The notes beneath the pieces are model-generated. The model was given only the letters and a program-made list of their open reading frames with translations. It was not told where the DNA came from and searched no databases. From Nocardia speluncae NBRC 108251 (GTDB lineage Bacteria; Actinomycetota; Actinomycetes; Mycobacteriales; Mycobacteriaceae), in the NCBI RefSeq assembly GCF_001613245.1, contig NZ_BDBZ01000035.1:186001-250000 (forward strand): 64,000 nt of DNA. Direction: 5' to 3'. Of the stretch, positions 57,327 through 64,000 are shown in pieces (position 1 is the first letter of the stretch; each line of letters begins with the position of its first letter). The position numbers and the translations under genes are program-made.

Positions 57327-58121
57327 TCAGCCCTCGGGTTCTCGTTTCATCACGAAGTCGTAGGCCGCCATCGGGCCCAGCAGGCCGAGCCGGATACGGC
57401 CGTTCCATTGCTCGGTGAGCCCGGCCAGCGCCTCCTCCAGTTCGCCTCGCTGAGACAGGTCGACGAGGACCGCGAGGTGGACCGCATCCTGATCGTGGGT
57501 CGGTGGCCGTTCCCCGACGGCCGGCCGGACCGAGGCGAGTACGTCGACGGCAAGGCGGGTGTCCGCCGCGCGTTTATCCGCGATCGAGCGGTAGATGATC
57601 TCGCCCAGTGCCATTCGAGCGTCGCGGGTGACTTCCTCCGGGGCGCTGCGGATCTGCTCGCGCAGCCGAGCGGCCTCGGCGTTCTCGTCGAGGACTTCGC
57701 GAAGGATCGCCTGCTCCACATAGCGCCCTTTGACCACGAACTGAGCCTTCCCCTCCAGCTCGTGCAGCGCTGCCCGGAACTCGTCGTGGTTGGGTTGCAA
57801 GAGTTCCCGCTCCACTGCTTGCGCATCGGACATCACTGCTCCGAACCGAAGCGGCAGCACCGGCGCGACGGCCGCCGAACCGTCCAGCAGTTCCGAGTGG
57901 GCGGTCAGGTCCTGCGGGGTGCCGAGCGGACGGTCCGGTACATCGCTGACGAGGGCGCCGATTTCGCCGAACCGCACCACCGTGATCTCTTTCGGCGGAT
58001 CGCCGATACCCGTGGCCCGTGCTTCGGGCTCCACATCCGCGGGCACGATGCCGTAGACGTAGACGGCGTGGTTCTCGCCGTGGTCCGCTCCATGAGCGCT
58101 GCCGGCCGGGTCGGTGGTCAT
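57327..58121 (-). CDS. gvpF: Gas vesicle protein GvpF/GvpL family
   Basis: A 264-residue GvpF/L: AVYVYGIVPADVE at the N-terminus, VLPLRFGAVMSD, QFVVKGRYVEQAILREV and a C-terminal IRLGLLGPMAAYDFV. GvpF lies on the inner face of the vesicle shell in other systems. It overlaps gvpA by 4 bases. Confidence 0.91.
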   Translation of the reverse strand: MTTDPAGSAHGADHGENHAVYVYGIVPADVEPEARATGIGDPPKEITVVRFGEIGALVSDVPDRPLGTPQDLTAHSELLDGSAAVAPVLPLRFGAVMSDAQAVERELLQPNHDEFRAALHELEGKAQFVVKGRYVEQAILREVLDENAEAARLREQIRSAPEEVTRDARMALGEIIYRSIADKRAADTRLAVDVLASVRPAVGERPPTHDQDAVHLAVLVDLSQRGELEEALAGLTEQWNGRIRLGLLGPMAAYDFVMKREPEG

Positions 58122-58525
58122 CGGTCCTGCTCGTCTCCCGAGGCCGGATGCCCTTGTGTGCGGGCCTGCCCGACATCGTCGAAGAAGTTCACGACCTTTT
58201 CGCCCGCCGCTTCGAGCGCCCCCTTGGTCTTGCGTTCGGCCCCGCCCTCGGTGATATCGCCGACCAGGCCCGGCAGGCCCGTCGGCTCACTGCTGGAGAT
58301 TTCGAGCCGATTCACGGCTTCGGCAAAACGCAGATAGGTATCGACGCTCGCCACCACGATCCTTGCGTCGATGGTCAGCAATTCGATCCCGACCAGTGAT
58401 ACGCGGACGAACGCGTCGATGACCAGCCCCTTGTCGAGAATGGTGTCGACGACATCGGCCAGGCTCGACGAATTCGGCCGGGCCGTCATACCGCCGCCCG
58501 TGCCACCGGCGGGTTCGACCGTCAT
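58118..58525 (-). CDS. gvpA: Gas vesicle structural protein GvpA
   Basis: A 135-residue GvpA: the core SSSLADVVDTILDKGLVIDAFVRVSLVGIELLTIDARIVVASVDTYL, seen in part as VVDTILDKGLVIDAFVRVSL, matches the shell protein, and a C-terminal extension of about 60 residues is typical of actinobacterial forms. It forms the ribs of the hollow gas-filled shell. It overlaps the neighbouring genes by 4 bases on both sides. Confidence 0.92.
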   Translation of the reverse strand: MTVEPAGGTGGGMTARPNSSSLADVVDTILDKGLVIDAFVRVSLVGIELLTIDARIVVASVDTYLRFAEAVNRLEISSSEPTGLPGLVGDITEGGAERKTKGALEAAGEKVVNFFDDVGQARTQGHPASGDEQDR

Positions 58526-59622
58526 TGCCTCGCCCCTCGACTCGTGGCCGGACGGGCTTCGCCTGTGGACTTGCGCCGAGGTGGGGAACTGCGGCGCCGA
58601 CTGGACTTCCCTGCCGGTTGCGGGCCCCGTTCGTCCTTTTCGGGGCTATCGTCCTCTGGTAGTTCGTCGTCGCGCGGTTCCTCGTCGAGTGGTTCGTCGT
58701 CGAGTGGTTCGTCGTCGGTGGTTTCCTCGTCCTCGTCCGGGCTGCTGCCGGTCTCCGCGGTCTCGGCCGCGTGATCGTCGGGTTCACGCCGGCGGGCGGT
58801 CTCGTCGTCCTCGACGACCTCTTGATCGCGGATCTCGCCGTGCCAGCCCACGATGTCCTCCGCGTGCAGCACGCTGTCGGTCATCACCTGCCGCTGAAAA
58901 TGCTTCAGTTCGAGCCGGGCCCGCCGGCCGGCCGCCCGCCAGAGGTTGCCGGTCTTCTCGACGAACCCAGCGGGATGGTATTCGAGCACCACGATGATGC
59001 GGGTGAGGTCCGGGGTGAGCTCATGGAAGGTCACCGCGCCGTCGATATAGCCCTTCCCGCCCTTCGAACGCCAGACGATCCGCTGGAACGGCACCTGTTC
59101 GACAATCGTGGACTGCCAGGTTCGTTTGGACCAGAAGACCTTGCCGGACCAGTCGAGCTTCTCGTCGGAGACCTGGTCGACGGTTTCGACCTTCTTCATG
59201 AACTTCGGGAAGTCGGCGAACTGGGTCCACTGGTCGTAGGCGAGGTCGACCGGGACGCCCACGTCGATATGTTCGACGATATTCGTCAGCTTCAGCTTCT
59301 TTCCGCCGGAGCCCTTTCCTTTACCCCCGGTCAAGGCTTCCTTGGCGTCCGCGAACTTCCCCTTGACGGTGTGCCCGATCTTGTCCGCACCGGCGCTGAG
59401 CGCCGCCGAGAGCGGCGATTTTCCCTCCGCGAGTTTCTGGGCGCCGGTCACCGCGGACAGCAAGGATCCGCCCTCGCCCTGTCCGACCTGGGTGAGCCGC
59501 TCGGTTGTTCCGGACAGCCGGTCCGTGACTCCGGAGACGGCACGCTCGGTGATCGTGGTGGCGAGTTGCTGTAGCGAGTTCTGTAGCTGTCCCGGTGGTG
59601 CTTTCGTGTCCATGGGATTCAC
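58522..59622 (-). CDS. SRPBCC-domain protein of the gvp cluster (GvpZ-like)
   Basis: A 366-residue protein with three parts: an Ala/Gly-rich helical N-terminus (1-110), an SRPBCC (START-like) domain (about 115-260: VEHIDVGVPVDLAYDQWTQF, HELTPDLTRIIVVLEYHPAG), and an acidic then basic low-complexity tail (DEPLDDEPLDEEP, RRRSSPPRRKS). SRPBCC proteins, called GvpZ in Streptomyces, are regular members of actinobacterial gvp clusters. The GTG at 59622 overlaps the previous stop. Confidence 0.75.
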   Translation of the reverse strand: MNPMDTKAPPGQLQNSLQQLATTITERAVSGVTDRLSGTTERLTQVGQGEGGSLLSAVTGAQKLAEGKSPLSAALSAGADKIGHTVKGKFADAKEALTGGKGKGSGGKKLKLTNIVEHIDVGVPVDLAYDQWTQFADFPKFMKKVETVDQVSDEKLDWSGKVFWSKRTWQSTIVEQVPFQRIVWRSKGGKGYIDGAVTFHELTPDLTRIIVVLEYHPAGFVEKTGNLWRAAGRRARLELKHFQRQVMTDSVLHAEDIVGWHGEIRDQEVVEDDETARRREPDDHAAETAETGSSPDEDEETTDDEPLDDEPLDEEPRDDELPEDDSPEKDERGPQPAGKSSRRRSSPPRRKSTGEARPATSRGARQ

Positions 59623-60191
59623 CGCCTCGTACGGCGGACGGGCGCGTTTTCGGTGGCAGATTCGCCGGCGTCGGCCCGGCGGCGGGATGTGGCCGCCGCG
59701 GCTGCCCGGGCCGGGGTCCGTACGCGGCGCTCGCCGGTTCGCGCACGGGAGGCCGCCGATCGTGTGCGGGCGGAGGTCCTGCGCTTCGGCGGGGGTTCGG
59801 CTGCCTCGTCATCGCCGGCCGTCTCGTCGCCGTCATCGTCGACCGGTTCGCCAGTGTCGCCGGCGTCCTCGTCCGGGATCGCGTCGCCGAGCTCTGCGCC
59901 GATGTCTCCATGATGTTGCAGGCGGGCATTCAGCGAATCTATGCGGTTGCTCGCGGCCGCAACCGCGGCGGACCTGGCGGCTTCGAGCAGTTCACCACGA
60001 ACCGTTTCGGTTATTTTCGCGAGTTCCGGTGAAGAGCCGACTGCCGAGGTCGTCCGTTCCAGTAATGCCTGTGGTCCGCCCCGCCCGCTCAATCCGACCC
60101 CGGCGAGCATCAACGCAAACTTCATCTTGCGCGTCCGGCCCAGGACATATCCGATCCCGACCGCCCCGGCCATCCGCATTCCACATTTCAT
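59619..60191 (-). CDS. Gvp-cluster protein with acidic/basic repeats (GvpY-like)
   Basis: A 190-residue protein beginning with a hydrophobic Gly-rich stretch (MKCGMRMAGAVGIGYVLGRT, then KFALMLAGVGLSG), a helical middle and a low-complexity tail that is first acidic (DEDAGDTGEPVDDDGDE) then Arg/Ala-rich. It is the first gene of the gvp operon. The name GvpY is used for such a partner next to GvpZ; I assign it by position only. The ATG at 60191 has a GAGGAG site. Confidence 0.6.
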   Translation of the reverse strand: MKCGMRMAGAVGIGYVLGRTRKMKFALMLAGVGLSGRGGPQALLERTTSAVGSSPELAKITETVRGELLEAARSAAVAAASNRIDSLNARLQHHGDIGAELGDAIPDEDAGDTGEPVDDDGDETAGDDEAAEPPPKRRTSARTRSAASRARTGERRVRTPARAAAAATSRRRADAGESATENAPVRRTRR

Positions 60192-60276
60192 GGTCACTCC
60201 TCGTCCGGCACTCACTCCTCGTTCGGCATCGCCCGCGCACGAGCGGTGGGGTGCGGCCATAGCCAGTGAAGAAGAA

Positions 60277-60294
60277 ATGTGGTTCAGGCCACAT
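60277..60294. promoter_or_regulatory. Inverted repeat upstream of the gvp operon
   Basis: ATGTGG-TTCAGG-CCACAT is a perfect 6-base inverted repeat with a 6-base spacer, 86 bases before the first gvp gene. It may be an operator for the operon. Confidence 0.4.
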
Positions 60295-60320
60295 GTAGGT
60301 CTCTATGGCCGACCGTACGC

Positions 60321-60352
60321 CGTTTACCGGGCAGACGTAACCCCGGTAAACG
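60321..60352. promoter_or_regulatory. 11-base inverted repeat upstream of the gvp operon
   Basis: CGTTTACCGGG and CCCGGTAAACG form a perfect 11-base inverted repeat with a 10-base spacer, in the gap between the divergent gvp operon and the DUF3159 gene. It is either a regulator site serving both promoters or a hairpin. GTTT and GGTAA elements here also recall SigB/SigF-type stress promoters. Confidence 0.5.
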
Positions 60353-60463
60353 TCCCCTGACAGGCGCCGGGCCCGGCTATTTCCTGCCGCCGCTTGAGTA
60401 TGCCGTTACGGCACAGGTTTCACTGGAGACATCGCACAGTCCGCACAGCCGGGAGGACGGAAC

Positions 60464-61135
60464 ATGATCGACCACAAGGACCTTCGCGCAGCAGCCGAGC
60501 CCACCGGTCCCGAGCCCGCCGCCGACAGGACTGCCGTACCGCCGACATTGCTCGATCAGATGGGCGGGCCCATGGGCTTCGTCTACTCGACCGTCCCGGT
60601 GGTCGTGTTCGTAGCGGTGAACGCGGTCCTGCCGCTGGCGGCGACAGTCGGGGTATCGGTCGCGGTCGCGGTCGCGCTCACCGGGTTCCGGTTGCTGCGC
60701 GGAGAGCGGTTCTCCTCGGCGGTCGGCGGGTTGCTCGGCATCGCGGCCGCCGTGGGTATCGTGCTGTGGACCGGGTCGGCGAAGGACTTCTTCGTCATCG
60801 GGATCTGGGCGGCGGCCGCGGGGTTCGTGATTGCGTCCGCCTCACTGCTGGTACGCCGCCCGCTGACCGGTGTCGTCTGGAATCTCGTCCACGGTGGTAA
60901 GCATCCGTGGCGCGACGACGCGGTCGCGCTGCGGGCGCACGATATCGCCACCGCGGCGGCGGCGCTCGTCTTCGGCACCCGATTCGTGGTGAAGGAATGG
61001 CTGTATCTGGCCGATTCCACCACCTGGCTCGCCGTCGCGAAGATCGTGCTGGGAACGCCGTTGACGGTGCTGGCCGCGCTCGTCGTCGTCTGGGCATTCC
61101 GGCGCACTACGAAACGTTTCATCGTGCAGCCCTGA
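60464..61135 (+). CDS. DUF3159 membrane protein
   Basis: A 223-residue protein with about 6 membrane segments and the DUF3159 features GGPMGFVYSTVPVVVFVAVN and GIVLWTGSAKDFFVIGIW, plus RRPLTGVVWNLVHG. The family is widespread in actinomycetes and uncharacterised. The stop lies inside a perfect 16-base tandem repeat. Confidence 0.83.
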   Translation: MIDHKDLRAAAEPTGPEPAADRTAVPPTLLDQMGGPMGFVYSTVPVVVFVAVNAVLPLAATVGVSVAVAVALTGFRLLRGERFSSAVGGLLGIAAAVGIVLWTGSAKDFFVIGIWAAAAGFVIASASLLVRRPLTGVVWNLVHGGKHPWRDDAVALRAHDIATAAAALVFGTRFVVKEWLYLADSTTWLAVAKIVLGTPLTVLAALVVVWAFRRTTKRFIVQP

Positions 61136-61161
61136 CCGCCCGCTGCCCTGACCGCCCGCTG
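61130..61161. repeat. 16-base tandem repeat over the DUF3159 stop
   Basis: CCCTGACCGCCCGCTG occurs twice back to back (61130-61145 and 61146-61161). The first copy contains the DUF3159 stop codon, so the protein is not changed. It looks like a recent slippage event. Confidence 0.75.
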
Positions 61162-61293
61162 CATGGACCGCGCAGCCTCCGCGCAGCAGGGGTCCGCACA
61201 GTGCCCGCCGGCGTGCAGCATCGGGTCCACCCGGCGCCGAGCCCGCACAGCGTCGGGTGCTCTACCGGTTACCGCCGCGTGTCACCGGGACCG

Positions 61294-61968
61294 TCAGGTG
61301 ACCGCGTCGAGCCATCCGGTGTCGATACCAGGCCGGTTCGCGTAGGCCGCGGCGGCAGCTTGCAGGATCAGGGCGGCGGCCGCCGCGCCCGGGTCCACAA
61401 CGCCCCGGGCCACCTCGCCCACGTAGCTGGCCCGGCCGCGCTTGGCCACCAGCGACGCGGTGCCGGCCGCACCTTTCACTGCGGCGTCGGCGGTGGCGTC
61501 GAGCGCTTCGCCGGGGTCACCGGCCGCGTCGACCCGGGCGGCGAGGGTTTCGGCTGCCGGGGCCAACGCGTCGACCATCGTCTTGTGCCCGACCTCGGCA
61601 TTTCCGTACCGCTGCACCGTGGCGAGCCCGGCACTCAGGCCCCGGGAGAAGTCCGCCGGGCTGGGTTCCGGATCGCTTGTGCAGCGGGCGAGTTCGCGGA
61701 AGAACATGCCGAACAGCGGGCCGCTCGTTCCTCCGGTGCCGAGGAATCCCCGGGAGACCGCGGTCAGCCACGCCGTATAGGAAGTGGGCAATTCGGTAGC
61801 GATATCGGTGCGCGCCCGGCGCAGGGCGGCAGCGATATTGGCGCCGAAATCGCCGTCACCGGCGCGGCGATCCAGATCCGCGAGGGTCTCGGTGTGGTCG
61901 AGGAAGGCCGCGAACATCGTGTTCACCCAGCGTTCGCCGAATCCGGCGGGCAATGCTGCGTCGTTCAT
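61294..61968 (-). CDS. dhaL: Dihydroxyacetone kinase subunit DhaL
   Basis: A 224-residue nucleotide-binding subunit: ADLDRRAGDGDFGANIAAALRRA carries the Mg-ADP aspartates, quoted in part as DRRAGDGDFGANIA, with GTSGPLFGMFF and KGAAGTASLVAKRGRASY. It phosphorylates dihydroxyacetone bound covalently to DhaK. It is 12 bases after dhaK. No dhaM phosphotransferase gene is seen downstream. Confidence 0.9.
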   Translation of the reverse strand: MNDAALPAGFGERWVNTMFAAFLDHTETLADLDRRAGDGDFGANIAAALRRARTDIATELPTSYTAWLTAVSRGFLGTGGTSGPLFGMFFRELARCTSDPEPSPADFSRGLSAGLATVQRYGNAEVGHKTMVDALAPAAETLAARVDAAGDPGEALDATADAAVKGAAGTASLVAKRGRASYVGEVARGVVDPGAAAAALILQAAAAAYANRPGIDTGWLDAVT

Positions 61969-61980
61969 GAGCGGGCTCCT

Positions 61981-62976
61981 TCACCAAGTCAGGGCCGGGG
62001 TGCGCACGGGCGCGTCCCACAGTGGAAGCAGATCGGCATCGGCGGGCAGCAGGGTGACCGAGACCCCGACCATATCGAGCGAGGTCACATAGCTGCCGGC
62101 GAGCGAACGGGCGACGGTGATGCCCTGCCCGGCGAGCCGGTGGTGCACCGCACGGGCCGCGATCGACAGTTCGATGGGGTAGGCACCGCCGAGACCGTTC
62201 ACGATCGCGATCACCGCGGACCCGCGCGTGCAGCCCAGTTCGGCGGCCAGCGGGTCGACGAGCCGGGCGATCAGCGTATCCGCGTCCGCGAACGGGATCC
62301 GGCCGGTGCCGCGTTCGCCGTGGATTCCCACGCCCAGTTCGACTTCGGCGGTATCGAGCGTGAACGCGGGATTCGTCTCCCCGGGGTGAGTGCCCGCACT
62401 CAGCGCGAAACTCAGGGTGCGCGCATTACGTGCGACACGGCGGCCGAGCTCGGCGACCGTGTGCAGATCCGCACCCGCTTCCGCGCTCGCCCCGCAGATC
62501 TTCTCGACGGCGAGAACGGCCGCGGTGCCGCGGCGGCCCGGACCGTCATCGCTCTGGGTGGCCAGATCGTCGTCCACCAGCACGGTTTCGGTCGCGACCG
62601 CGTTATCGTCGCCGGCGAGTTCACCGGCGATCCGGAAGTTGAGCACATCGCCTGTGTAGTTCTTCACGATCTGAACGACACCCCGCCCGGAATCGGCCGC
62701 GACGGTGCCCTCGTGCACCTGCAACGCGGTCGGGCTGGCGAAGACTGCACCCGGTACGGCCACGTCCAGCATGCCGCTGCCGACGAAACCGGCGTGCAGC
62801 GGTTCGTGCCCGGACCCACCACCGGATACGAGTCCGACCTTGTTGCGCGCCGGCGTGGCCCGGGTGACGAGGCCGCGTTCGCGGTCGTAGGCGATGAGCG
62901 TGGGATTGGTCAACGCGAGCCCGTCGAGCGCCTCGTCGGGAGCGTTCTCGGGCAGGTTGAGAATCTGTCGGCGCAC
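61981..62976 (-). CDS. dhaK: Dihydroxyacetone kinase subunit DhaK
   Basis: A 331-residue substrate-binding subunit. GLVSGGGSGHEPLHAGFVGSG is the N-terminal hallmark, quoted in part as SGGGSGHEPLHAGFVG, and the His that binds dihydroxyacetone as a hemiaminal is in ELGVGIHGERG. The ATG at 62976 has GAAGGAG upstream. It is the first gene of a two-gene dhaK-dhaL unit. Confidence 0.91.
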   Translation of the reverse strand: MRRQILNLPENAPDEALDGLALTNPTLIAYDRERGLVTRATPARNKVGLVSGGGSGHEPLHAGFVGSGMLDVAVPGAVFASPTALQVHEGTVAADSGRGVVQIVKNYTGDVLNFRIAGELAGDDNAVATETVLVDDDLATQSDDGPGRRGTAAVLAVEKICGASAEAGADLHTVAELGRRVARNARTLSFALSAGTHPGETNPAFTLDTAEVELGVGIHGERGTGRIPFADADTLIARLVDPLAAELGCTRGSAVIAIVNGLGGAYPIELSIAARAVHHRLAGQGITVARSLAGSYVTSLDMVGVSVTLLPADADLLPLWDAPVRTPALTW

Positions 62977-63233
62977 AGTGCTCCTTCGGATCGGCTCCGA
63001 CCGATGTTAGTGCGCTGTCGGATCGGGCGGGCCTGCTCGATCTCGGCCCCTTGTCGAGTTGAGCGCCCAGCGGTGATGCCGACGGTACGGGGCCGGTGGC
63101 TGCGGGGCGGGGCGGGTATCCGCCGGTCGTCGAACGCGATGGGGCGCAGGACGGCCATGTCCGCAGCGGATGCTCACCACGATCATCATCTGCGGGTGGC
63201 GACCGGGATCGGTCCGGCCGCGGTCGGCCGCTT

Positions 63234-64000
63234 TCAGGCAGGGAAAGGCGGTGACGGCGGGAACGTCACCGGCAGTGTGGTCAGCGACCGGTGGAACGGG
63301 CCGGGCCGCCAGTCCGGGCCGTCGGGCAGCGCCGCTTCCATCTCCGGTAGGGCGTCGAGCAGCTGATCGATCGCCTCCTGGGCCACCAGGTAGGCCGGGG
63401 TCTGCGCGGGGCAACTGCGCTGGCCCAGCCCCCAGGACAGGTGGGAGCGGTTTCCGCGGTGATCGTCGGACCGGATCGCCGGGTCGTGGTTGCAGGCCGC
63501 GATACTGATGACCACCGGCTGGTGGGCGGGTAGCCAGACGTCCTCGATCAGGATCGGCTGCCGCGGATAGGTGATGAGGAAGTTCGCCATCGGCGGGTTG
63601 TCGAACAGCACCTCGTCGAGGGCGTCCCGGGTGGACATGCTGCCGCCCAGCACGCTGCCGCCGAAACGGTCCTCGGTGAGGATCAGCAGCAGGGTGTTGG
63701 CGATCAGGTTCTGCTGGAGTTCGATCACCGCGCCGTACAGGCCGGCCAGCTGGTGCACCATCTCTTCTTCGTCGAGCCGCGCTTCGTGCTGGAGTAGTCG
63801 CGTGGTCACATCGTTGCCGGGGTTCGAGCGTTTGTAGGCGACCAGTTCGGCCAGAGCCTCATTGATCATCCGGTTGGCCTCGTCGGCGTCGACGCCTTCG
63901 AACATGGCGGCCATCCCGGCGGATACCCGCTGCCCGGTCTCCGGCGGGCAGCCGAGCAACGTATTGCAGACCCCGAATGTCAGCGGGAACGCGTACTGAA
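63234..64000 (-). CDS. Cytochrome P450, 5' end outside the window
   Basis: The C-terminal 255 residues of a P450, still open at the window edge. The haem-binding loop is WGLGQRSCPAQ, with Cys as the fifth ligand but Trp in place of the usual Phe and Arg in place of the usual His. The K helix reads LDEVLFDNPP, so the normal ExxR is replaced by E-V-L-F. These two departures recall the CYP157 family of Streptomyces, which lacks ExxR. The substrate is unknown. The I-helix region also seems weakly conserved. Confidence 0.75.
   Translation of the reverse strand, partial: QYAFPLTFGVCNTLLGCPPETGQRVSAGMAAMFEGVDADEANRMINEALAELVAYKRSNPGNDVTTRLLQHEARLDEEEMVHQLAGLYGAVIELQQNLIANTLLLILTEDRFGGSVLGGSMSTRDALDEVLFDNPPMANFLITYPRQPILIEDVWLPAHQPVVISIAACNHDPAIRSDDHRGNRSHLSWGLGQRSCPAQTPAYLVAQEAIDQLLDALPEMEAALPDGPDWRPGPFHRSLTTLPVTFPPSPPFPA

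Overview
The window is high-GC DNA from an actinomycete. Several features point to a mycolic-acid bacterium close to Nocardia (Mycobacteriales): an MspA-type porin, an antigen-85-like secreted esterase, an AftB-like membrane glycosyltransferase, a single-chain acyl-CoA carboxylase, an iron-uptake locus with IdeR/DtxR-like boxes, frequent GTG starts and many 4-bp ATGA/GTGA gene overlaps. No rRNA, tRNA, CRISPR array or intact insertion sequence was recognised.

Layout. 24-4819: a lipid-type catabolic operon (SDR, acyl-CoA dehydrogenase, acyl-CoA ligase, tandem-domain TetR regulator). 4820-8221: two small secreted proteins, a neutral ceramidase, and a perfect 60-base copied piece of that ceramidase gene. 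8410-13041: an alkaline-shock (Asp23/Gls24, AmaP) envelope-stress operon led by an ECF sigma factor and a protein fusing an anti-sigma zinc motif to an Asp23-like region. 13369-27967: a catabolic island in which catABC, a FixJ-like regulator with a soluble PAS histidine kinase, a set of genes matching iacA-iacI (indole-3-acetic acid to catechol) and a DUF485/sodium-solute symporter pair form what looks like a complete auxin-mineralisation unit. Both iac transcription units carry the same 18-base motif, a good candidate for the regulator's binding site. 28068-31566: TetR regulator, FAD monooxygenase and MFS exporter. 31809-36801: an alpha/beta hydrolase and a ferric-siderophore ABC system with tandem iron boxes and a possible 11-codon leader ORF.

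37108-42680: GT-C glycosyltransferase, F420-type LLM oxidoreductase, then a decayed patch with a truncated XRE regulator, a VapBC toxin-antitoxin pair, a Uma2 nuclease gene broken by two in-frame stops, and an IS50-like terminal sequence. 42852-48317: a 1821-residue fused biotin carboxylase/BCCP/carboxyltransferase. 48752-54915: secreted mycolyltransferase-like esterase, MspA porin, small secreted protein, MpaB-type oxygenase, PaaX-type regulator and an AidB-like acyl-CoA dehydrogenase. 55093-60191: a full actinobacterial gas-vesicle operon (gvpK, S, J, L, O, G, F, A plus GvpZ/Y-like proteins). 60464-64000: a DUF3159 membrane protein, dihydroxyacetone kinase DhaK/DhaL, and a partial cytochrome P450 that lacks the usual ExxR motif.

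How they work together. The clearest integrated system is iac-cat: IacA with flavin reductase IacG starts attack on the indole ring, the Rieske oxygenase IacCD with reductase IacF, the SDR IacE, the amidase IacH and the small proteins IacB/IacI carry it to catechol, and CatA/B/C carry catechol towards beta-ketoadipate. The second is the sigma factor, zinc-motif/Asp23 and AmaP operon, which looks like a self-contained envelope-stress circuit. Functions are inferred from sequence reading only; no database search was run.
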